64,000 nucleotides of DNA, from assembly GCA_941918925.1 (NCBI GenBank), contig OW799235.1, positions 108,393,947-108,457,946 of the forward strand. The letters are read 5' to 3'. The position numbers and the translations under genes are program-made. The DNA is from Phyto melanocephala. Its lineage: Eukaryota; Arthropoda; Insecta; Diptera; Rhinophoridae. The notes beneath the pieces are model-generated. The model saw only the letters and a program-made list of their open reading frames with translations. It did not search any database and was not told the origin of the DNA. The stretch's first letter is position 1. The number at the start of each line of letters is the position of its first letter. Shown piece after piece: positions 23,590-35,918 of the stretch.

Positions 23590-24330
23590 CAGGGTGGTCC
23601 CACTAAAACTCCCAATATTATTTGTAAATAAAACAAAAAGTTTTGCGATTATTATCTATATACTTCTTATTATTATCGAAAAATCTATGACAATTACGCG
23701 TGAAATACGTAAACACATTCGATAGCGAACATCATTCACGGTAACTGCCTGGCTAACCTCATTTTCGAAGCATCACGGCCTGCTGACTCCGCCATCCCAT
23801 AACCGCCCCAAACAGTCGCTATTTGTCGATGCATTGACTTTTTAACAAGTATCACTAGTGGATTCTGATTTGTCCAATTGCAGCAATTCAGCTTTTTAAC
23901 GAATTCACTGAGGTGAGAGTGTGCCTCGTCGCTAAAGTTTACTTTCTTTGTTAAGCCATCATTCACTTCTGTCTGTTTAACGAACCATTCGAAGTATTGG
24001 TGACGTTTTAGTAGGCTTCAGCTCTGGAGTTAATTATACCTTGTAAGTATGTAAATTTTAATCTTTATTCAAAATTCGCAACAGTGATGTTTGCGAGATA
24101 TTCAATTGTTGTGCACGACGACAAGCCGATGTGGACGGATCACACACTATCGCGAACAACAGCAATGTTTTCCGCAGTACGAACTGTGCTAGCATGCACA
24201 AGTTTTTATCACATTTTCTACAGACCCTGTTTGCTGAAATTTGCGCACAATTTCCCCGATGTTGGACACATTTGATCGATGCTGACCAAAAAATCACAAA
24301 GTGCACTAAACGCATTTTGATTTAAACACT
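23590..24330 (-). pseudogene. Mariner-like transposase, decayed
   Basis: Reading down the minus strand from 24330, frame by frame: EIVRKFQQTGSVENV (helix-turn-helix linker), VRTAENIAVVRDSV, RRAQQLNISQTSLLRILNKD, then from 23966 KVNFSDEAHSHLSEFVKKLNC (family: FSDEAHFxLxGxVNKQNC, with the first catalytic Asp in SDEAH) and MHRQIATVWGG. At least three frameshifts separate these. The C-terminal half with the other acidic residues is missing. AGGGTGGTCC at 23591, next to TAC, is a typical mariner end and probably marks its 3' boundary. Dead copy. Confidence 0.8.
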
Positions 24331-24563
24331 CATATTCGTAAAAGTGTGTACCTATCCAGGGTTGAATTTGTCAAACACTGAAACAAAGAAATGTGAAATT
24401 AAAGTGAGCAAAAAACTTGCATATTGTCCTCTTTTATAAGACATCAGATTACTACATTGCTTGTAATAAATTTTGCAAAGAGCAAAAAAAAAAAAAAAAA
24501 CAAAAAAAAAAAAAAACACACTTAGTCCTAAGGAAATTTAATGTAAAACACAATCGATACAAT

Positions 24564-25189
24564 TAGGTTCTAAATAAAACGTCATTCAAATGGCCTTCAC
24601 AACTTCTTCTGTAGGAACGAATTGACTTGCAAAGAGTCTGGCTTATTTCGAAAGACCAATGACTTCAAATAACCCCACACGAAATGGTCGAATGGTGTTA
24701 AACCACAACTTCTTGGAGGCCATTTAATATTACAATTTCTTGAAATCATCGAATCTCCAAATTTTTTTTCGTAATAATTCAATTGTTGCATTTGGTGTGT
24801 GGCACGTAGCCCCGTCTTGGCTTCTGTTCTTGAGTGAGAACAATTTTATACGGATGCAAACCCAAATCCTTTCTCAAATTCCGCCAGGTTATGGCTTGAG
24901 ACAGTCCCAATCGTTGAGAACGTTTTGGAATCGACAAATTGCGGTCTTCAGCAACACTTGCCTGAACGGCAGCAATATTTGCATTGCTTCGAGCGGTTCT
25001 TTGTCTTATTGGCAATTGAACATTATGCAAAGAAAATGTAAGCTCATAATTTTTAATAATTCGCCGAATAGCGAGCACACTTGGACGATTATTACGACTA
25101 AAAAATGGCAAAATCGCACGAAAAGTTGCAATTGGAGAACGATTATTTTGACAATAAAACTTAATAATTTGTAAACGTTGTTCTTGCAT
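24564..25189 (-). pseudogene. Mariner-like transposase, DDE core deleted
   Basis: From the Met at 25189 the frame stays open for about 136 codons and covers the whole N-terminal DNA-binding region: MQEQRLQIIKFYCQNN, ATFRAI, NRPSVLAIRRI, NIAAVQASVAEDRNLSIP, KRSQRLGLS, RNLRKDLGLHPYKI and LTQEQKP. It then jumps, by deletion and a frameshift at about 24785, to FGDSMISRNCNIKWPPRSCG, LTPFDHFVWGYLKSLVF and NKPDSLQ, the region just after the second catalytic Asp. In a third frame EGHLNDVLFRT and a stop at 24564 give the family C-terminus. Both SDEAH and QQDGA boxes are lost, so it is inactive. It is the best preserved mariner coding piece in the window. Confidence 0.88.
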
Positions 25190-25312
25190 ATAGTTCTCTA
25201 TGATTAAATTCTAAACAGAACTGAATACAATAAAAAAACAAATGGCAGATCATGACAAATGGACGAAACGTCACTACAAAATCATATCATCCCTTTTGGA
25301 AAACCTTTTATT
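24564..25312 (-). mobile_element. Internally deleted mariner-like element
   Basis: The 5' end is probably at about 25312, where the minus strand starts AAAAGGTTTTCCAAAAGGG; an almost identical word stands alone at 54346. The transposase frame starts at 25189 and its remains end with a stop at 24564. Poly(A) runs at 24481-24516 lie beyond. I could not identify the matching 3' inverted end. It lies head-to-tail with the mariner pseudogene at 23.6-24.3 kb but is a distinct lineage. Confidence 0.7.
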
Positions 25313-25644
25313 ATAAAAAAAGTAATTACCAAAACACTTCTTTGGAAGACAGACGCTATTAAGTAGTCATTAAAATGTATGTTGTTCAGAAAGAGCAAGT
25401 AATTATCTAGTTTTCTTCTGAGTAATACTTTTTTTAGTACAATCGACTTTTAGTTTCAGTGGAATCTTACAAGCATGATTTAATATACACACATATATAT
25501 CATGGAAGTAACTATTTTCTTATATAGATATTTATGTATAAAAATTTAAGAAAGTACCTTCTGTTCTCAGATTTAATATATTAAAACTAGTAAATTTTGT
25601 TCATTATAGTTACTGTGTTTTGACTTTAGGCGGCCGATATGTTA

Positions 25645-25763
25645 ACATACATACATACATACATACATACATACATACATACATACATACATACATACAT
25701 ACATACATACATACATACATACATACATACATACATACATACATACATACATACATACATACA

Positions 25764-25792
<29 letters not shown>
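25645..25792. repeat. CATA tetranucleotide microsatellite, ~37 units
   Basis: Uninterrupted (CATA)n over 148 bp between GATATGTTAA and ATATCGTTAG. It makes meaningless open frames on both strands (poly-MYVC and poly-IHTY). The absence of any interruption suggests recent expansion and likely length polymorphism. Confidence 0.97.
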
Positions 25793-25794
<2 letters not shown>

Positions 25795-25799
25795 CGTTA

Positions 25800-27240
25800 G
25801 CTTAGTGTGCAAACTGTCCAAGTCCTATTTTTAAAATTTTACAGGAAACAAAAAAAAACGTTGCAACTTTTTATGTTTTTAGTATTTTTTAAATCTGAAA
25901 GCGCAAATTTATTTTGATTGGTAATTTTTCATTACTATAATTTTGGAGTAAAAACATATTCTGTTTATGATTTTGTTAATTTTTTTAAGACACATTTTCC
26001 AAAAAAAAAGAAAATATTTATTCTCTATTTTATTTTATTATAAAATACTTTTTTGTTATTCAAAGTAAACAAGAAACAGCCTTGTTTATTAAATTTTAAG
26101 AAAACTATTATTTTTAACAATAACAAAGAATTGTCTTTTGCAATGAAATGCTGTTAAAATTAAAATCTTAAATGTTTGTACCATAAAAAGGTATTAAACT
26201 AACAATGAAAATAAACATTCGTAATTTAAATTATTATAAAACTTATAATGTTCTTTGGTTATAATTTAGTTTAGAAATTACAAGTCTAGTTCTAGTTAAA
26301 GTTGGTGCAAATTTGAAAACGTCAAAGCATCTATATTTTTGTTTATGCTGCGAGTTAAAGTTTTTCCACTCCTCCGAAAATCGAAGTTTAAAAAATTTTA
26401 CTTTTTGCAGTGTATATTATATCACGTCTATCAGTTTTTTTTTTTTTGCACAACTTATCTCAGGTTTTTTTCGGGCTCTCTTGCATTTACCAATATATTT
26501 GGCAGGGACACCCAATATATTAACATTTTTCATAGCATATTCTATGGTAGAAAAAAAAAATACAGGATGAAAATTACTTCCATCTTGTGTCTTATGTAAA
26601 ATTAACATAATAACTATTATCGTGTAGTTTTTTTTCAATCTGTTGTATAAAAAAAATAATTAAAGCAGAGCAGAAAATACAAAAACGTTTTAATTCTAAT
26701 AAAAAGCTTCCAAACAGACTCTCGAAGATTATAACTTAACCCAAAAAAGTGAACAGTGTTACACTCATAGAAAGTTATTACTCCTCAACTCTTTTACTAG
26801 ACCGATTTTTACGAAGCTATACGCACACGTAAAGCTACCGTTACAATACAATTTATTAGCTAAAAGAATGTAACAACGTTATGGTAAGAAAGATATTAAA
26901 ATCATATTAAATTTTTTTATTAACTAAAAAAAAATAAATTATATTGTAGTTAAAAAATTAAAAAACACGCTTTAGTTGTAAATTCAAAAAGCGTAGAACA
27001 AAATATTTAAGTAACGTTTTTTTCACAGTTTATCGTAAAAATACTTGCGTGCGTTTTCTATATTTGCATACACAAATATCTATTTTTTAATAAAAATTAA
27101 TGTTTAAAAGCTTTTCGAAATATTAGAAATTTTTTCCGGTTGTATCAAGTTTTAGAAAAGTTAGTTTCAATACGAATATTTTTAAAATATGTAAAATATT
27201 TAAAATAAAATGAAGTATAGAAGAATCATGGATCTTATCA
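25800..27240. other. No recognisable gene
   Basis: AT-rich. Overlapping open frames at 26313-26638 on both strands have no conserved motif. No inverted repeats or RNA gene found. Confidence 0.4.
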
Positions 27241-27249
27241 CTCACAATA

Positions 27250-27830
27250 AGTTGTGGAAGACTTAGATGTCGATAGAGCACATAAGTCAGTTGAAGGTGG
27301 TCTAAAGGCTAAATAGCACGTTCATAACGGCTGGATCTTTGTATATATTGTGACGTCAGTATCTGAAAAGCCCTAAATAGACGGGAGGGCAGGTGCTGGT
27401 GTATACAACTTTTGTAGACTTATTCTGCACCTTTAGTCAAGCAAAGATGTTTTGCTTGCCCTACGTGTTGGATCATTTGCTGAAGTTTCGGGTACAAGGA
27501 AGAAAATTCTCCTTGTCAGTCGGTTATAGAAAGCGTGAGACGAAAGGTATGTTTCTACAAATGAGGAGACGCTAATATGGGTTAAAGGACAGGCTGGCAT
27601 AGTTGGGAATAAAACGAACTTGCGAAAAGGGAATCTGGGGAAAGATTTTGTGAACCAGAACCAGAACTATCCTGGGTGATATGGTGCGGCAGAGGTCTTT
27701 CAATGGGTAAACTCTATAAACCTACAAAGGTGGATGAAGGAAACCACTTGTAGACAGGCTTCTTTAATGCTCTCCTGGTAAAAGTACAGTAAAGGTACAT
27801 AATCTTAGTACAATAACTTAAACAACAACG
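27250..27830 (+). pseudogene. LINE RNase H domain remnant
   Basis: Across three plus-strand frames: DGRAGAGVY at about 27385 (RNase H pattern YTDGSK..GAGVY, with the catalytic Asp), LIWVKGQAGIVGN at about 27570 (family WVPGHSGIxGN; the catalytic His is replaced by Gln), NELAKRESGERFCEPEPELS (family ADELARxGS..PEP) and a later KETTCRQA (family GCRQAK). Stops and shifts are frequent. This is the domain downstream of RT in Jockey/I/R1-type LINEs; RT and tail are not adjacent. Probably one very old copy, inactive. Confidence 0.65.
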
Positions 27831-27839
27831 TTGGTTACG

Positions 27840-29282
27840 GTACATCGAAACTTCAGCGTCTGTTTAAATACATGTGGATATAAATAATTTACAGCCCTAT
27901 CAAATACGTTCAACAGGTTATTAGCGGACGTGGTGCAATCTATATATAATGTGACAATTAACTAACTAATATTGCTGCTGTACAAACTAGAAGAAAGTAT
28001 CTGCTTTCTTATTAAAAGGTCTGCAGCTTCTTTTTTAAATTCTGATTTCTGCGCTAAGTGGCACACGTGAACTCCAACAACGGCAGAAATTGCTTTTTTT
28101 AGATTCTGTTTAGCACAGTTTTTAATTTAGAAATTGGCTATACATAATTCTGATGTTTTAAAACATTATCTTTTTGTGACATATTTGCCAATTTTGAACT
28201 GTTACCAAAAAACTTTTCTTAAGTAAAGAGGCATTACTTGTAAAGCACAAAAACTATTTTAAATGAATTGCCAATAACTGACAAACTATTATTTATTTAT
28301 TTCTTCGATTTGTAAAAAGTTTAAATGGAGTCAACATGTTTTGAATGAATTTTGAGCTCCCTAGCTCAGTAGTGATCAAAAAATTCAAAGAGATTCTAAT
28401 TTTAAAATTTCGATTGAGTAATTTCCAATTGAAAACAAAATCAACAAAAGTGAGAAGGAACTTTGATTCTTATTACTTTTGCCGTTATTAAACTTGATGT
28501 GTGATACTTAGATAGTGATTTAGTTTTACCTAAATTTTTTTAAAGACACATATTATAGTGTACTTAGACACCAATCTTCAGGCATGATTTCCTGCTTCAT
28601 GATAGTGTAAATAACGTGGTGCTTAAGACGTTACCAAATGTATGCGCAAAAGAAAAAAGCATAAGTAAACATTAAATAAACATTGTTTTTATAAATTTTC
28701 ATTTTTAACTTTTCAGTTAACATATTGGGAAGCAATAAAGTATTAACGTTTTTGTTGTACTACAAAATTGTATTTCTAAGCTTAAAAGTATGTAGTATTT
28801 TTATGTGTAACTGGATTTGAGGTGAACAATGCTATAACACTGCTCTCTTACTCTTTCTCTTTACTACTTTAACTCTGCAGTTTTCTTCAAAATGCCTGCA
28901 ACAAAATAAATAAGTAGTTAAATATAACAACATTCCATGTGATATATAAAACTTGATTATCATTGTTAGTGTAGTAGAAGAGTAGAAGAACAAACAGACC
29001 AAAACAAACATAAAATAAAAAAAACAACAGCTAACAATGGAATCCAGAGCACTTTTTTTGTTGTAATTAGACGAATTATATTTATAAAGAAAAACAAATT
29101 TGCTAAATTAAAATTAAAAGTTTAACATCGCTATAATATAAAAGCAGAAAAAAAGAACTATAAACAATGGCGCAATAACAAAGTAATAATGAGAGCTGAA
29201 AAAACTCTACAGCCCATAACACATTTTCTTGCGTATTATTAACAAAAAGCTGAGCACATCTAAAACATTTTACAAATGAATG
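27840..29282. other. No recognisable gene
   Basis: AT-rich with no motif-bearing frame. Open stretches on the minus strand near 29103-29309 run into the TIR element end and are not genes. Confidence 0.4.
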
Positions 29283-29651
29283 TAGGGTGAGTTCTCCAGT
29301 AGTCGGCACTTTAACTTTTTTTTCATTTTTAAACTGATGCTCTTATGAGTGCGGACATGATATTGGGTTGTCAACGGATTTTTGTTGCTAAGTGATTGGT
29401 ATAGTTTTAGACTCAATTAACTATTTTTAAAAATGTTTTTATTTAATTTGAGTAATTTACGTTTTTTCTAAAATGTACCATTTTTGCCAATAGTCGGCAC
29501 CCGTTTGCCTAATTTCGGCACTTTTTGACCCAATTGTCGGCATTGCATTTTTACTAAGGAAAGAATAGGATCTTACAAGGATTCAAGTTGTTGTTTTATT
29601 CAAAAAGTAAGCCATTTAAAATTTTGTATGTTTAATGTGTTAATAAACATA

Positions 29652-30165
29652 TAAAGAAGCAATTTAGAGCGCTATATATGGCTGTGAAGAATTTTATATA
29701 CCCTTCACACAGTTTGTACCATCATATATACATATATACATAATAATCTGAACTTTTAATTTACATTGTTTCCAAAAATGTCTTTGTCGTTAATTGACTC
29801 ATTAAACCAAGATTTTCAACTTACGTTGCCAAAGGTACATGTTTTATATATACGTAACAAACGCTTTAAGTACTTCTCTAGAAGCTGCAAAATTTGGGTA
29901 GAATTGTTTAAAAATTGTGTTATTTCAGCTCGTAATGTGCTCACATAACTGATTTTCAATAGCAAATTTCTAGAAAGCATATATGATAAATGTATACCAT
30001 AGAAGTGGATTCAAAAAATTTGATGTTAACATACATACAGACAAACGGACTTAGCTAAATCAATTCCTGTATCTACAAGGATTCAGAATATATATACTTT
30101 ATAGTGCCGAAAATTTATATTAAAGAAGTGACAAAAGGAATGACAAACTGTGTAAACCGTTATAT
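29652..30165 (-). repeat. Mini-me-like element, diverged, nested
   Basis: In plus orientation: AGCGCTATATATGGCTGTG (eroded hairpin), ATACCCTTCACAC, then CATACAGACAAACGGAC (RGAC patch), GATTCAGAATATATATACTT and GGAATGACAAACTGTGT. The shared order with other copies is clear. Nested inside the GTCGGCA element. The open frame at 29766-29948 within it is not a gene. Confidence 0.6.
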
Positions 30166-30480
30166 GGTTGAGGTCATTATAATCTATGAGCAACATACTA
30201 CGATAAAACATACAATGATTGCAAGTAATCATTATAAGTTTAATGAAAGTATCATGTAATAATCATGTTGGGATCGCAAATGATAATTAAATAATCCCAT
30301 ATAATCATAAATTTATAATTTAATTTTATATGATCATAATATGATACCACAAAACAAAAAATTATTTGAAATTTATTATAATGTGATGTTACACAATCAT
30401 AAAGTAAGCCTTTGTGATCATTAAATATTCACATACAATAATATCATAATTCTACATAGTCATCATATGACTAAAAATTA
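30163..30480. repeat. ATAATCAT-rich MITE-like repeat
   Basis: GAGCAACATACTA.GAT and ACATACAATGATTGCAAG blocks are shared with 58960-59116 (minus strand) and, at the terminus, with 51335-51420. The body is dominated by ATAATCAT/ATGATTAT words. No gene. Boundaries uncertain. Confidence 0.45.
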
Positions 30481-30928
30481 AGGAAAAACTTAAACATGAT
30501 TAGAAATAAAACGAAAATTTTCTAAATTGGGATAAAATTCTTAATTCCTAAACTACTAACATCACAATTTTAAGGTAAAGTTGTTCATAAAAAACCTCGT
30601 ATCAACTTAGAAGATATAAAAAATTTAAATTAATCATTAAAATGTGTCTTTTAAACAAAAGACCCTCAAGTTGTTCAGCAAATTTCTTATTAACTCAAAA
30701 TTTGACATTCTGCAGTTTTGATTAAAAGACAGAGTCAGTTCCCTTGTCAATGGGTTAAACATTTTTAAGTCTTCAGTTTCTATGTAGAAGAGAAGTGGAA
30801 TATCTAAAAGGTAGATGTTTATTATTTTTTAATATATATTTTGAATAATTCGCAATTTTCAGTCTATTGGGACCAGACTTGATAATCATAGGTGATAATC
30901 TTTATATTAAGTTTAGATCTTCGGTTAA

Positions 30929-31215
30929 TTAAGGGATATAAGGCATGGCTACACTTAATTGCCTTTTCATAAATGTAATTAACGTAATAAAAGTTTTTTC
31001 AAGGATAACTCCTAAATATTTAATTTCGTCCTTAAATAGGATAATTATTCTCCTAGCCGATAAACATCTAGTAGGAAAGCGTTTGATTTGTTGATGGAAA
31101 TATAATAGCTTGAGTTTTATTTTCACTGACTTATTTACGGGTTAATCTAAGATAATGTTCAATTCTTCTAATTATCGCAATTGAGACAACTAAAGGCGCT
31201 ATCATTCGCGTAAAA
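30929..31215 (-). pseudogene. LINE reverse transcriptase fragment with degenerate YADD box
   Basis: At 31215-31201 the minus strand reads FYAND, the RT catalytic FYADD box with the first Asp changed to Asn. At 31035-31005 it reads EIKYLGVILEK, the conserved RT thumb motif (KYLGVILD in Jockey-type LINEs). Spacing between the two (about 57 codons) fits the family. The intervening frame has several stops. It lies inside the GTCGGCA element and is dead. Confidence 0.7.
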
Positions 31216-32155
31216 AGTTGCTTGTTTTCAGTCTGCTAAAACTTTAAGTGGACTTAAGACTTAATTTTTCGCGGGGAATTTAAAAATTGAACGATCTCCT
31301 GTTCGTCTTTGTATCGTATGCGTTAAACCTTCTCTAAATTTAGGATTCATGGCGTGTTTTTCAATGATGTTTTCTGTTTCTGCAGAAACTTTAAGAGGAC
31401 TTGCGACTGGTTTTTTTAAGAATTAAACTATCTATAATTTCGGTTGTCACCTTCTTTTCTAATGAATCTTAAAAAATAACTTTATTTTGCTATATCCAGA
31501 CAAATAAAAATGCTGCCGACTTCAGAATTCTATATACTCCAATACTCGGCAGTCCGTAAGATACTCAATATAAATTGTGCCGACTATTAGGTAAACTTAT
31601 TTTAAACTCATTTTCTTTATAACTATTGTAAAGAGAGGTGAGTATTAAACAATTTTCTATAATTTGAGCTTAATATGCGAAAACATCAATTTTCCTGAAG
31701 TCGGCATTTTATGCCGACTATTAAAAATCTTAAAAATTATTGTTCCTAATGTCGGCAGCCATCAAAATAAGCCAAAAAATTATTTGTTATAAAAATTTTT
31801 ATATCTGAAGCAATATTTAAATAAACCTTTACCTTTAAAACCCACTTTGGTAAAAAAATTAATTAAAATTACATGCTTAAATACTTGTTTAAGTTGGCGC
31901 TATCACTAACAAATTTTTAAAAAAAACAGGCTCTACCGCAGGTGTTGAGAGATAGTCACAGAACGAGGTAAAAAATAGGTTGAAATACTCATCTCAATCA
32001 AATCTAAAAATTACATAAAGAAAAATGAGTGTATTTTTAACTAAATCTACATCTTACTTTTATATAAAATTATTGTTATTCTTATTTGTTTAACTTTGAA
32101 GTCAAAAATGCCGACTATTGGTGCATGCCGAACTTAGGAGAACTCACCCTATGTA

Positions 32156-33070
32156 TGTCTGCTGTATTAGAGTGGCTCATGAAAATATAGGACTTGCAAC
32201 TGTAATATACTTTTGCCTTCACAAGGCCGCCCCTGTTCCATTTAAAAAGAGAATTGTGGAAAAATTCGAACACTCGGACCATATTTAAAGGTCGCGAGAA
32301 ATTTTGACTTTTAGGATTTGTGTATAAAATTAATTTCATGATTCAGTTTTGTTCGTATGAGAAATAATCTTTGTAAGTTAACGTATATTTTAACAGTTTG
32401 TTTATTAAGCTCCGTTAAAGAGCGTGGCTTTTAGAAAAGCCATGTGAAGTTTTTTTTTCACAGCAAGGCTTCCATTAAAAATGCATGTGCTTAAAATGTT
32501 TACTTTCAATAATTTTGAAGAAAAAATTACTGAAAGGTTATTATTAAAAAAATCGTCATTAAAGAGCTGTCATGGTTTTACCCAGACAGAATCTGATTTT
32601 TAATCGAGTGATGAATGTACTTGTTACGAGAGAAAAAATAAATCAAACATAATCAAATCATTTTTAAATAAAGATGTTATTGTATTAAATTATGGCGTAA
32701 ATCTTTCTAATAGAAAATTAGTGTTTCCTGTCGGAGCTGTTTCTCATTTGACCTGCGTCCCATATGACTTTATCGCGATGTACAATACAATGTGTGAGCA
32801 ACCGTCTTCCAAAAACATTTAATAGAAAATCATAAAATTACATTCCGTCTCCTATGTGGGTCCACTCGTATTACACTTGACAATTTAGTTACCAAACGCA
32901 CAAGTATTTTTTTTTTCTGATTTATTAAAAGATAAAAGCTAATTTTTTCCTTTCAAAGGACGCTGAAAGGACGATACAATTTATAGTCAGATGAAAGAAT
33001 AAGAAATAGGTTGTAAACAATTATGCAGAGCATGTTATCGCCTTGATGAACGAATTGAATAACTCTATAA
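32156..33070. other. No recognisable gene
   Basis: AT-rich. The open frame at 32115-32339 overlaps the TIR of the neighbouring element and has no motif. Confidence 0.4.
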
Positions 33071-33071
33071 C

Positions 33072-33722
33072 AAAACAAGTAAGAGTGCTATATTTGGCCG
33101 TGCCGAATCTTATATACCCTTCACAACGTGTAGTCATGCAATAACAATTGTTTGTATCACCATTTATTTCATATAAAATCCGTACATACATGTAAAAAAC
33201 ATACAAAAAAAATACATTGAAAATAAAAAAAATAATAAAAAAAATTACAATAAAAAATTACAAAAATTTTTTTTTAAAAAAATATAAAAAAAATAATAAA
33301 ATAAAAAAAATATATATACAATAAAATTTGTTTGGCTCAGCTGGAATTCGATGCCACGTTTACTTTAACCAGTATACACGTTTGTATGTATGTATGTTGT
33401 TGTTGTAATCGAGGTAGTCGTGGTTTTTTGCTCATATCTTAGAAAGTTATGGAGCGATTGTGCTGAATTTCAATAGCGATTTATTCCCGGATATTTGCAA
33501 GATACCATATAGAGATATGAGGAACATATAGTTGCTTCTAAAAGTTGATTTCAACCAACACACGGACAGACGGAGAGACGGTCAGGGCTTAATCGACTCC
33601 TCTATTCATAAGCTTTCATAAAATATATACTTTATGGGGTCGGAAATGAAAAATGTAGAAATTACAAACGGAATGACAAAGCTATATATACCCTTGTGCA
33701 CCACATGTGAAGGGTATAAAAA
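33072..33722 (-). repeat. Mini-me-like element, full length, orientation II
   Basis: In plus coordinates it begins AACAAGTAAGAGTGCTATAT with a hairpin remnant (TTTGGCCGTGCCGAA) and ends GTGAAGGGTATAAAAA. It contains the GGACAGACGGAGAGACGG patch and CTTTATGGGGTCGGAAATG. Read on its own strand, the internal AT-rich segment (33191-33383) is oriented AAACGTGTATAC...CAGCTGAGCC then T-rich, as in 42.9-43.7 kb and opposite to the copies at 35.3 and 49.2 kb. Non-coding. Confidence 0.85.
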
Positions 33723-34769
33723 GTGAAACAGAAACAATATATGCTTTGCTTATTTAATTTACATAGAAATACATATCCTAGGGCTTCTAAAGGCAACAAA
33801 CATTCAAAAGATGGAACTAGTGGAATAAAAATGTAATAAATTAAACTAAGCAAATAATACAAGCAACACTTAAATAATTTTTTTATACAAATAATTTTTT
33901 TTTTTAAATATAACATAAATACCGAAAAATCGAAATTTTCAAGCGACCCCTCTAAATATGGACAGATTTGTTTGAAATTTGAATAATATATATATTTCAG
34001 AAACTTGTGGAGCATAAGCTTTAAAGGTTTTTGTATTATTGAGCGAGTTTTATGCTGTATCTAAGTGTTGATACGTAAAACGAAAAGAGGAGTTTCAAAC
34101 CGTCTCCTTAATTCATTTCTTTTATCTAAAGCAGATTTGATTTTCGACGTTTAAGAAATCATTATTTTGTTAAACTTAAATATTTAAAAGCCTAATTACT
34201 TTCAATATCCTCAAAACTTCTGCTACTATTCGTTACGGACATTTATGAATTCGTTTAAGCAGTTATTTTTATTGAACACTAATACGTTTTTTATTTTTAT
34301 AATGTGATTGGAATAATAAAAAGATAATAATTCCTTACCATTATTGCTTCTGATAAATGCATTGTCATTTACAATCAGACATTTATACTCGTGTATTTTT
34401 ATGTGCATTTATTAATTTATTATTGCAAAGACTATTGACTGAATATGAATGAAAAGTGTTTGTACTATTGATGACACCACATGCAAGTGGGGAAGTATAT
34501 CGCAGCAAAATTCAAAACCTTCAGGCTCGTAATCATAAGTAAAGTCGACTTAAGATGTTATAAAATTTACTTTTGTCGAAACTTAAATCTTAGTTTGTTA
34601 TTGGTATAACAAAAATGTTCATACTTAAGGGTTAAAGTTTATTTTAACTTTATCACCAGCTGATGTTGTCAATTTACTTTCCTGCTTCTTAGATTATTCC
34701 ACAACAAAACGCTATTTTTTTCAACTTAAAATAACGGTTGGCAGAACAGACATATTTCAGTATTTGGAA
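33723..34769. other. No recognisable gene
   Basis: AT-rich. The minus-strand open frames at 33662-34015 and 34226-34408 are low complexity (Phe/Tyr/Ile/Lys); the first starts inside a repeat end and is not credible as a gene. Confidence 0.4.
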
Positions 34770-35009
34770 GTTGTAGTGATTTTTTTTTATCATATCTTAG
34801 TTGTTTATCCCGAATATTTTTGATATTTTAATACCTTATGTCGGAGTTAATTTCAACATACACACGGACAGACTGACAGAGCTTAATCAACTCGCCTATT
34901 CATAAGCTTTCAGAAAATTTATACTTTATGGGATCGGAAATGAAAATTGTAGAAAGTACAAATGGAATGACAAACCTATATGTACCCTTTTTCACTGTGT
35001 GAAGGGTAT
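34770..35009 (-). repeat. Mini-me-like element, truncated
   Basis: Only the ATACCCTTCACC end and the RGAC region remain: ACACACGGACAGACTGACAG, TTCATAAGCTTTCAG, GGGATCGGAAATG and GTGAAGGGTATAG. The internal invertible segment and hairpin end are missing. Same strand as the 33-kb copy. Confidence 0.7.
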
Positions 35010-35278
35010 AGAACCAATATAATTAATTTTGATCCCATTTTGGATAAAATGTTTAATTAAATTGCACAATTTTATTTAAATCAGTTAAATAGTTTAAAAG
35101 TAATTCAATAAAGTGGTTCTAAAAATTTAATATTTTTCACCTTAAAGCTTTTCGCTGCGGCAATTAATTTTTTATATACTTAGATATCTTATCTTAACAG
35201 AATACTGACATACTTAAAATTATTATATACTGCCCAGCGATCCAATGGCAATTAAAAATTTGTTGAATATAATTCGTG

Positions 35279-35918
35279 TTTTTATACCCTTCACCTGTGG
35301 TGCACAAGGGTATATATAGCTTTGTCATTCCGTTTGTAATTTCTACAATTTTCATTTCCGACCCCATAAAGTATATATTTTCTCAAAGCTTATGAATAGA
35401 GGAGTCGATTAAGCACTGACCGTCTGTCCGTCTATCCGCCTGCCCGTCCTTCCGTGTGTTGGTTGAAATCAACTTTTAGAAGCAACTATATGCTCCTCAG
35501 ATCTCTATATGGTATCAATCTCTTGGAAATATTCAGGAATGAATCGCTATTGAAATTCAGCACAATCGCCCAATAACTTTCTGAGATATGAGCAAAAAAC
35601 CACGACCACCTCGTTTTTTTACACAATTACAACACCAACATATATACATACATACATGTAAAAACCATACAAAAAAAAATAACGAAAAGAAAAAATATTA
35701 AAAATAAAAAAAAAATAATAAAAAATTAAAAAAAAAAAATTTTTTAAAAAAATTTAAAAAAAAAATATAAAAAATAAAAATAAAATATAAATAATATATT
35801 AAATAAAATAAAATTTTTTTGGCTCAGCTGGGATTCGATGCCACATATATTCTAACCAGTATATACATATGTACGTATTTTATATGAGATGAATGGTGAT
35901 ACAAACAATTGTTATTGC
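35279..35918 (+). repeat. Mini-me-like element, orientation I, hairpin end lost
   Basis: Starts ATACCCTTCACCTGTGGTGC, has CCGTCTGTCCGTCTATCCG (GTCY), then an A-rich segment followed by TTTTTGGCTCAGCTGGGATT and GTACGTATTTTATATG. It is cut off at TTGTTATTGC, before the CACGTTGTGAAGGG and hairpin part. The internal segment is in the same orientation as at 49.2 kb. Confidence 0.85.

Larger units (their letters stand above)
29285..32149. mobile_element. 2.87-kb TIR element with GTCGGCA subterminal motifs
   Basis: The ends are GGGTGAGTTCTCC on both strands (13 bp, perfect), each flanked by TA (29283-29284 and 32150-32151). About a dozen GTCGGCA/TGCCGAC (or near) motifs occur inside the terminal 250 bp on the left and 650 bp on the right, for example 29304, 29495, 29540, 31515, 31577, 31700, 31713, 31751 and 32109; many read ATAGTCGGCA. 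A mini-me-like copy and a LINE fragment lie inside. No transposase was recognised. TA duplication suggests the Tc1/mariner/pogo group, but the ends match no family I know. Confidence 0.8.

Noticed and set aside
25610..25805. Open frames of poly-MYVC and poly-IHTY on both strands
   Set aside because: They are translations of the CATA microsatellite, not proteins.
33335..33360. tRNA gene at the GGCTCAGCTGG/GATTCGA block
   Set aside because: A-box and B-box words abut with no anticodon arm or acceptor stem; not a tRNA.
33662..34015. 117-codon minus-strand frame with hydrophobic stretches as a membrane protein
   Set aside because: It overlaps the end of a mini-me-like element and consists of AT-rich codons; no relative recognised.
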